In this document: piece after piece, positions 61,033 to 64,000 of the stretch | Position numbering within the stretch: the first letter of the stretch is position 1 | Layout: the number at the start of each line of letters is the position of its first letter | NCBI GenBank assembly: GCA_039888615.1 | Contig: JBDQQS010000003.1 | Source: Flavimaribacter sp039888615 | GTDB lineage: Bacteria; Pseudomonadota; Alphaproteobacteria; Rhizobiales; Rhizobiaceae | Reading direction: 5' to 3' (one strand) | Length of the DNA: 64,000 nucleotides | Position numbers and translations under genes: made by a program | Notes under the pieces: generated by a model | Told to the model about the DNA's origin: nothing | The model's input: only the letters and a program-made list of their open reading frames with translations | Databases searched by the model: none

Positions 61033-61056
61033 TCTCTCGCTGAGCTACACGCCCAT
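61033..61056 (-). repeat. Inverted copy of the 5' part of tRNA-Val
   Basis: The minus strand of 61033-61056 matches tRNA-Val bases 60835-60858 at 23 of 24 positions, starting with the ATGGGC at the acceptor end. It is a partial, inverted copy that cannot form a tRNA. The 3' half, usual target of tRNA integrases, is not repeated in the window. From 61057 to 61249 nothing else is recognised. Confidence 0.75.
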
Positions 61057-61249
61057 TCGAGGCTGTTATGATACGAAAAGAAATCTACGAGAATCTGCAG
61101 AGAGAAACACAGGGTCACCCCGGGGGTGTACGGGGGCCTGTTACTTAATGCAATTCCTCTTCTAGATTTCTCGCTAAAATTACAGACTTCCGACTTCGTA
61201 ATGGAAGCTGGGTGGCTACAGCAGACAAAAAGGTTGGTATTAAAAATTC

Positions 61250-63268
61250 CTAATTCAGCTTTGATGGAGGAGGCCGGAATTGTGCTTGGATAACAATTAT
61301 CTGAATACTGTATTTTGAAGGTATTGTCTTGACTAGAGCATTCTCGAATTCAGTAAAGGTTGCGTATCTTGCTGGCTCCTCGAATTTCGAACTCTTGCAC
61401 CACAATGCAACGTAAATGCCATCTTCAGCCGACAATCCATCCATGTAAGCTGGTAACTGGCTACTCACACCAGCCAGAATTTTGTTATGATGGGCATATT
61501 TCAGTTCAATGGCGCATCTCATAACTTGTCCCGAACTTGTTGCTGAAGCGAGAATATCAAGACGGCCTGAGGCCGCATACACTTCCCGTGTTAGACTAAT
61601 TCCGTGAATTTCAAACCATGGCCGCAGTATATGAAAAAAATACCTTTGTACCTCGGGCTCATCCTTAACCCTCGTGAATTGGCTCTCATCTAACCAAATG
61701 TTTTTCCATAGGTCATCCATACGACAGGGCTTGGCTATCAGCTCCTGAACCGCATCGTAAGCGTAAGATCGCAATTTCTCGTGAGAGGATATGGGTTCGC
61801 GTAATGAGAGTCGACGAGCACCTTTTGCACTGATGCTTTCATTGTCATCAGCCGAAAAGCGAGCAAGGAATCTATCACGGACCGCAACAAATATTCGCTT
61901 CTTGATGAGGGGTCGAAAGAAATGGAACCCCCTCGCACCAGCCTTGTCGAAATAGTTAACTGCGAAGCTATCAGTATCCCTGACTGCGTTTAATAAAGCT
62001 GTTCGATCGGGCCACTCCTGATTATCATCTATAGATAAAAGCCTAGTCGCAGCATCGGCGATATACGGATCATATTCTTCACCATGTATTGCTTGCAATT
62101 CTTCGGCTTTAGCTTTGTCAAAGTAAGGGCTGCCATCCTCACTGACAGAGATATCGGGGGCGAATGTACCTGAATATTCCAATACTACTAATGAGCATGT
62201 CTTGTCTGGGTCTAACGTTGGTGACAAAACTGCTAATGGCATTCCATTGATCCGCATAACTTCTCTATGAAGCGCCCTGAAATTAGGGTCATGAAAAGGG
62301 CTGCTCACCGGAACCGATGTGATTACGCAATCAGGCTGTTCGAAGCGACCTTGGGGCAAGGAAATAGGGAGTATCAAATGGACAATTGAAACTTCAGTAT
62401 CCGCTAAATTTCCTTCTGTGACCGCTATTTGTGCATTACGGATCTCAACATCGGAAATTGAGGAAGCATTTTCAAATTCCTCGATAATCGCTTTTTCGTT
62501 TTCTGTTAGACCTTCGTTGGCAGCAGCACGTGACTCAAATAACTTATTCGATGGGAGAATGCCGAGCAGTGCATTGTAGTAGTGCGCCCAAAAAGCACGT
62601 TGGTACCGTACATTTGCAGCTTTTGATGCATGAAAGTCATATGTGACATGTTGCTCTTGCAGTAGACACCACACGCAACTGCTGTAGTCACCATTCCACA
62701 AAAAACCATCCGCAGAGCGGCGAAGTGATTGCTCGTATGCTTGTTCTAGTGGATGTTTGCCTTTCTTAGTAAACTCGACAATAGACAAACAATCGCGGCG
62801 AAGCAGCCTAATTCGTAGCGCTTTCTCAAGCTGGTTGTTCTTACCTGGCTCATTGAAATAAACTTTGTCTCCGAATACATCCAATAAGCGGTTCGCGTAA
62901 TTAAATGCTGACAAGAAGACAGAGGCTGGTACGTCAATAACGCAAGCTGAGCCTAGAATAGAATGATAAAGCCAAGCAGCTTGGTTTGGTGTTAGATTTC
63001 CCGCATGTTCTTGGAGGCTTTTAAACAAAACTTCGGCGGGCCCTAATTTGTGTAAATTATCATCAAAACGAAACTCGTACTTCGGGTGGAATCCTTTCTT
63101 GTTTATTTTCTGACTGTTTGTGACAGATGAGTATTTGATTGCGTCTGCTGCTAATTCTGCAATCTTATTCGGGTTGTTTATTTTTTCACCACTGAGTTGC
63201 GCTTTTTGGTAACTTCTGAAAGAAACCGTTAGCCGGTCCTGTAATGTGGTCCATTCAAATTTATTCAT
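61250..63268 (-). CDS. Unknown protein with PD-(D/E)XK nuclease-like C-terminus
   Basis: A 672-residue protein in AT-rich DNA, not recognised as a named family. The first 560 residues are mostly soluble helix and sheet without familiar motifs. The C-terminal part reads GRLDIL (Asp571), then CAIELKYAHHNK (Glu588, Lys590), then SQLPAYMDG (Gln604, Tyr608), which together match the D...ExK...Q pattern of PD-(D/E)XK nucleases. The position next to a tRNA, the different codon use and the nuclease motif fit a mobile-element or antiviral role, but this is not established. Start ATG at 63268; no good ribosome site upstream is evident. Confidence 0.55.
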   Translation of the reverse strand: MNKFEWTTLQDRLTVSFRSYQKAQLSGEKINNPNKIAELAADAIKYSSVTNSQKINKKGFHPKYEFRFDDNLHKLGPAEVLFKSLQEHAGNLTPNQAAWLYHSILGSACVIDVPASVFLSAFNYANRLLDVFGDKVYFNEPGKNNQLEKALRIRLLRRDCLSIVEFTKKGKHPLEQAYEQSLRRSADGFLWNGDYSSCVWCLLQEQHVTYDFHASKAANVRYQRAFWAHYYNALLGILPSNKLFESRAAANEGLTENEKAIIEEFENASSISDVEIRNAQIAVTEGNLADTEVSIVHLILPISLPQGRFEQPDCVITSVPVSSPFHDPNFRALHREVMRINGMPLAVLSPTLDPDKTCSLVVLEYSGTFAPDISVSEDGSPYFDKAKAEELQAIHGEEYDPYIADAATRLLSIDDNQEWPDRTALLNAVRDTDSFAVNYFDKAGARGFHFFRPLIKKRIFVAVRDRFLARFSADDNESISAKGARRLSLREPISSHEKLRSYAYDAVQELIAKPCRMDDLWKNIWLDESQFTRVKDEPEVQRYFFHILRPWFEIHGISLTREVYAASGRLDILASATSSGQVMRCAIELKYAHHNKILAGVSSQLPAYMDGLSAEDGIYVALWCKSSKFEEPARYATFTEFENALVKTIPSKYSIQIIVIQAQFRPPPSKLN

Positions 63269-63629
63269 TTAGCATCGAGTCTAAGTCAGGGTTCAAAATA
63301 CTTTGGCCAACTCAATGAGCGGGTCGCACGATAGCCAAGTCATCGCGAAGGATCGAGTGACGCAACAGAATTGCATACTGGTGCAGTTTCAGCGTCTAAA
63401 ACAACTCCTATTTTAACTTATTAAGTTTGAATAGTAACTGTCTGCAGGGTCTGCATCACGGTACCAAATATTATATTTACAGAGCTTCGTTACGTTCTAG
63501 GGTTGGTTTGGATGCATCGCCTCAGAATGAGAAAACTTGTGAAAACATCAATCTGAACACCTGTCCATTATCCTCTTAATACCTTAGCGTGCAATTTCAC
63601 TCGGCACACGATTCTTCTGTGGTGGAATA
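63269..63629. other. Intergenic region of 361 bases, no supported gene
   Basis: AT-rich island DNA with no convincing frame. A short palindrome AACTTATTAAGTT lies at about 63414-63426. Confidence 0.5.
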
Positions 63630-63920
63630 TTGGCGCGAATATCTAATCCGATCCTTTTTTCTAAGCATTTTGGGATTGATACCAAGGCGCTGAAGGCTGC
63701 AAGATTAATTGATCCCTTTCTAAATGTGGATACGCAACTCTTTATCGACCCGGTGCTGTTAGAGAAATCTGCAAACAAAATCATCGCGAACGATGGCATC
63801 TTGGCCTTTCGCAAGCATTTTTCGAACTTTGTTAGACTGTTGGCGATTTGCAAGAAAGAGGGCGACGCAGCTTGGAAGGTAGTGTCAAATATCTTTCGCA
63901 CTTTTGGATTTGGCTGGTGA
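63630..63920 (+). pseudogene. Truncated N-terminal fragment of an unknown defence-island-like gene
   Basis: A 96-codon frame starting with TTG. The first 83 residues (SNPILFSKHFGIDTKALKAA, VDTQLFIDPVLLEKSANK) read like the start of a longer protein, then the frame changes character after AWK and stops with FRTFGFGW. I believe the family normally continues for hundreds of residues, so this is probably a broken gene with foreign sequence joined near 63879. This rests on recollection of the family, not on a search. Full gene and the cause of the break may lie beyond the window. Confidence 0.4.
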
Positions 63921-64000
63921 TCTGAACCTCTCAAGCGGTCAATCTTTGTTTTTCCAATAGTGTCGTGTCCAGATAGCGTCTGGTCGACCATTTGGTCCCG

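Noticed and set aside
60912..64000. Search for a direct repeat of the tRNA-Val 3' end (attR) and an integrase
   Set aside because: Neither was found inside the window; only an inverted 5' fragment is seen, so island limits cannot be set.

Overview
The window is a stretch of alphaproteobacterial chromosome, most likely Hyphomicrobiales (Rhizobiales). Evidence: a GapR nucleoid protein and a CpdR response regulator, two perfect CtrA boxes (TTAA-N7-TTAA), small families typical of the class (DUF1192, DUF1465, DUF1036, DUF1244), homospermidine synthase, a class I fructose-bisphosphate aldolase beside pgk, and a ROSE-type RNA thermometer in front of an hsp20 gene. About 60.7 kb is GC-rich core genome with densely packed genes on both strands. 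No transposase, CRISPR array or rRNA gene is visible.

Layout. 1-5.8 kb: gap (3' end), pgk, class I aldolase, an SGNH hydrolase, a quinone oxidoreductase, then a 391-base intergenic region with two CtrA boxes around a candidate small RNA, and DUF1465. 5.8-16.8 kb: rpmE, an ABC exporter, a block of 40-bp tandem repeats, an FAD dehydrogenase, a MotA/OmpA-like envelope pair, an inositol-monophosphatase-like gene, two 77-bp palindromic elements, efp, a Sel1 protein, a ThiE-like protein and a TauE permease. 16.8-31.7 kb: acyl-CoA synthetase, two DUF465 proteins, purEK, SDR, P450, rpmJ, a TPR protein, a hydrolase, DUF1036-pyk, DUF1244, gapR, a MepK-like protein and an M3 oligopeptidase. 31.7-51.4 kb: homospermidine synthase, a lipoprotein, a PaaK-like ligase, a 5'-nucleotidase with LysM, hemH, SPFH/NfeD, an outer-membrane barrel, galU, a lytic transglycosylase, a DUF459 SGNH protein and gltBD. 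51.9-60.9 kb: a threonine aldolase-like gene, a bufferin operon (bufA1-bufB-bufC-doxX), hsp20 with heat-shock promoter and thermometer, a lipase, GNAT, hisN, a second candidate sRNA, an N-formylglutamate amidohydrolase, cpdR and tRNA-Val(GAC).

Immediately after tRNA-Val the sequence becomes visibly AT-richer and stops resembling the core. This looks like the near edge of a genomic island: short direct repeats, an inverted copy of the tRNA 5' end, a 672-residue protein of unknown family whose C-terminus carries a PD-(D/E)XK nuclease-like motif, and a broken gene at the window edge. The island's far end and any integrase lie outside the window.

The most interesting non-textbook items are the island nuclease candidate, the CtrA-boxed sRNA candidate, the bufferin operon, the paired 77-bp palindromes (one of which holds the efp stop codon), and the heat-shock thermometer. 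All functional statements come from reading motifs and family knowledge; no searches were run.
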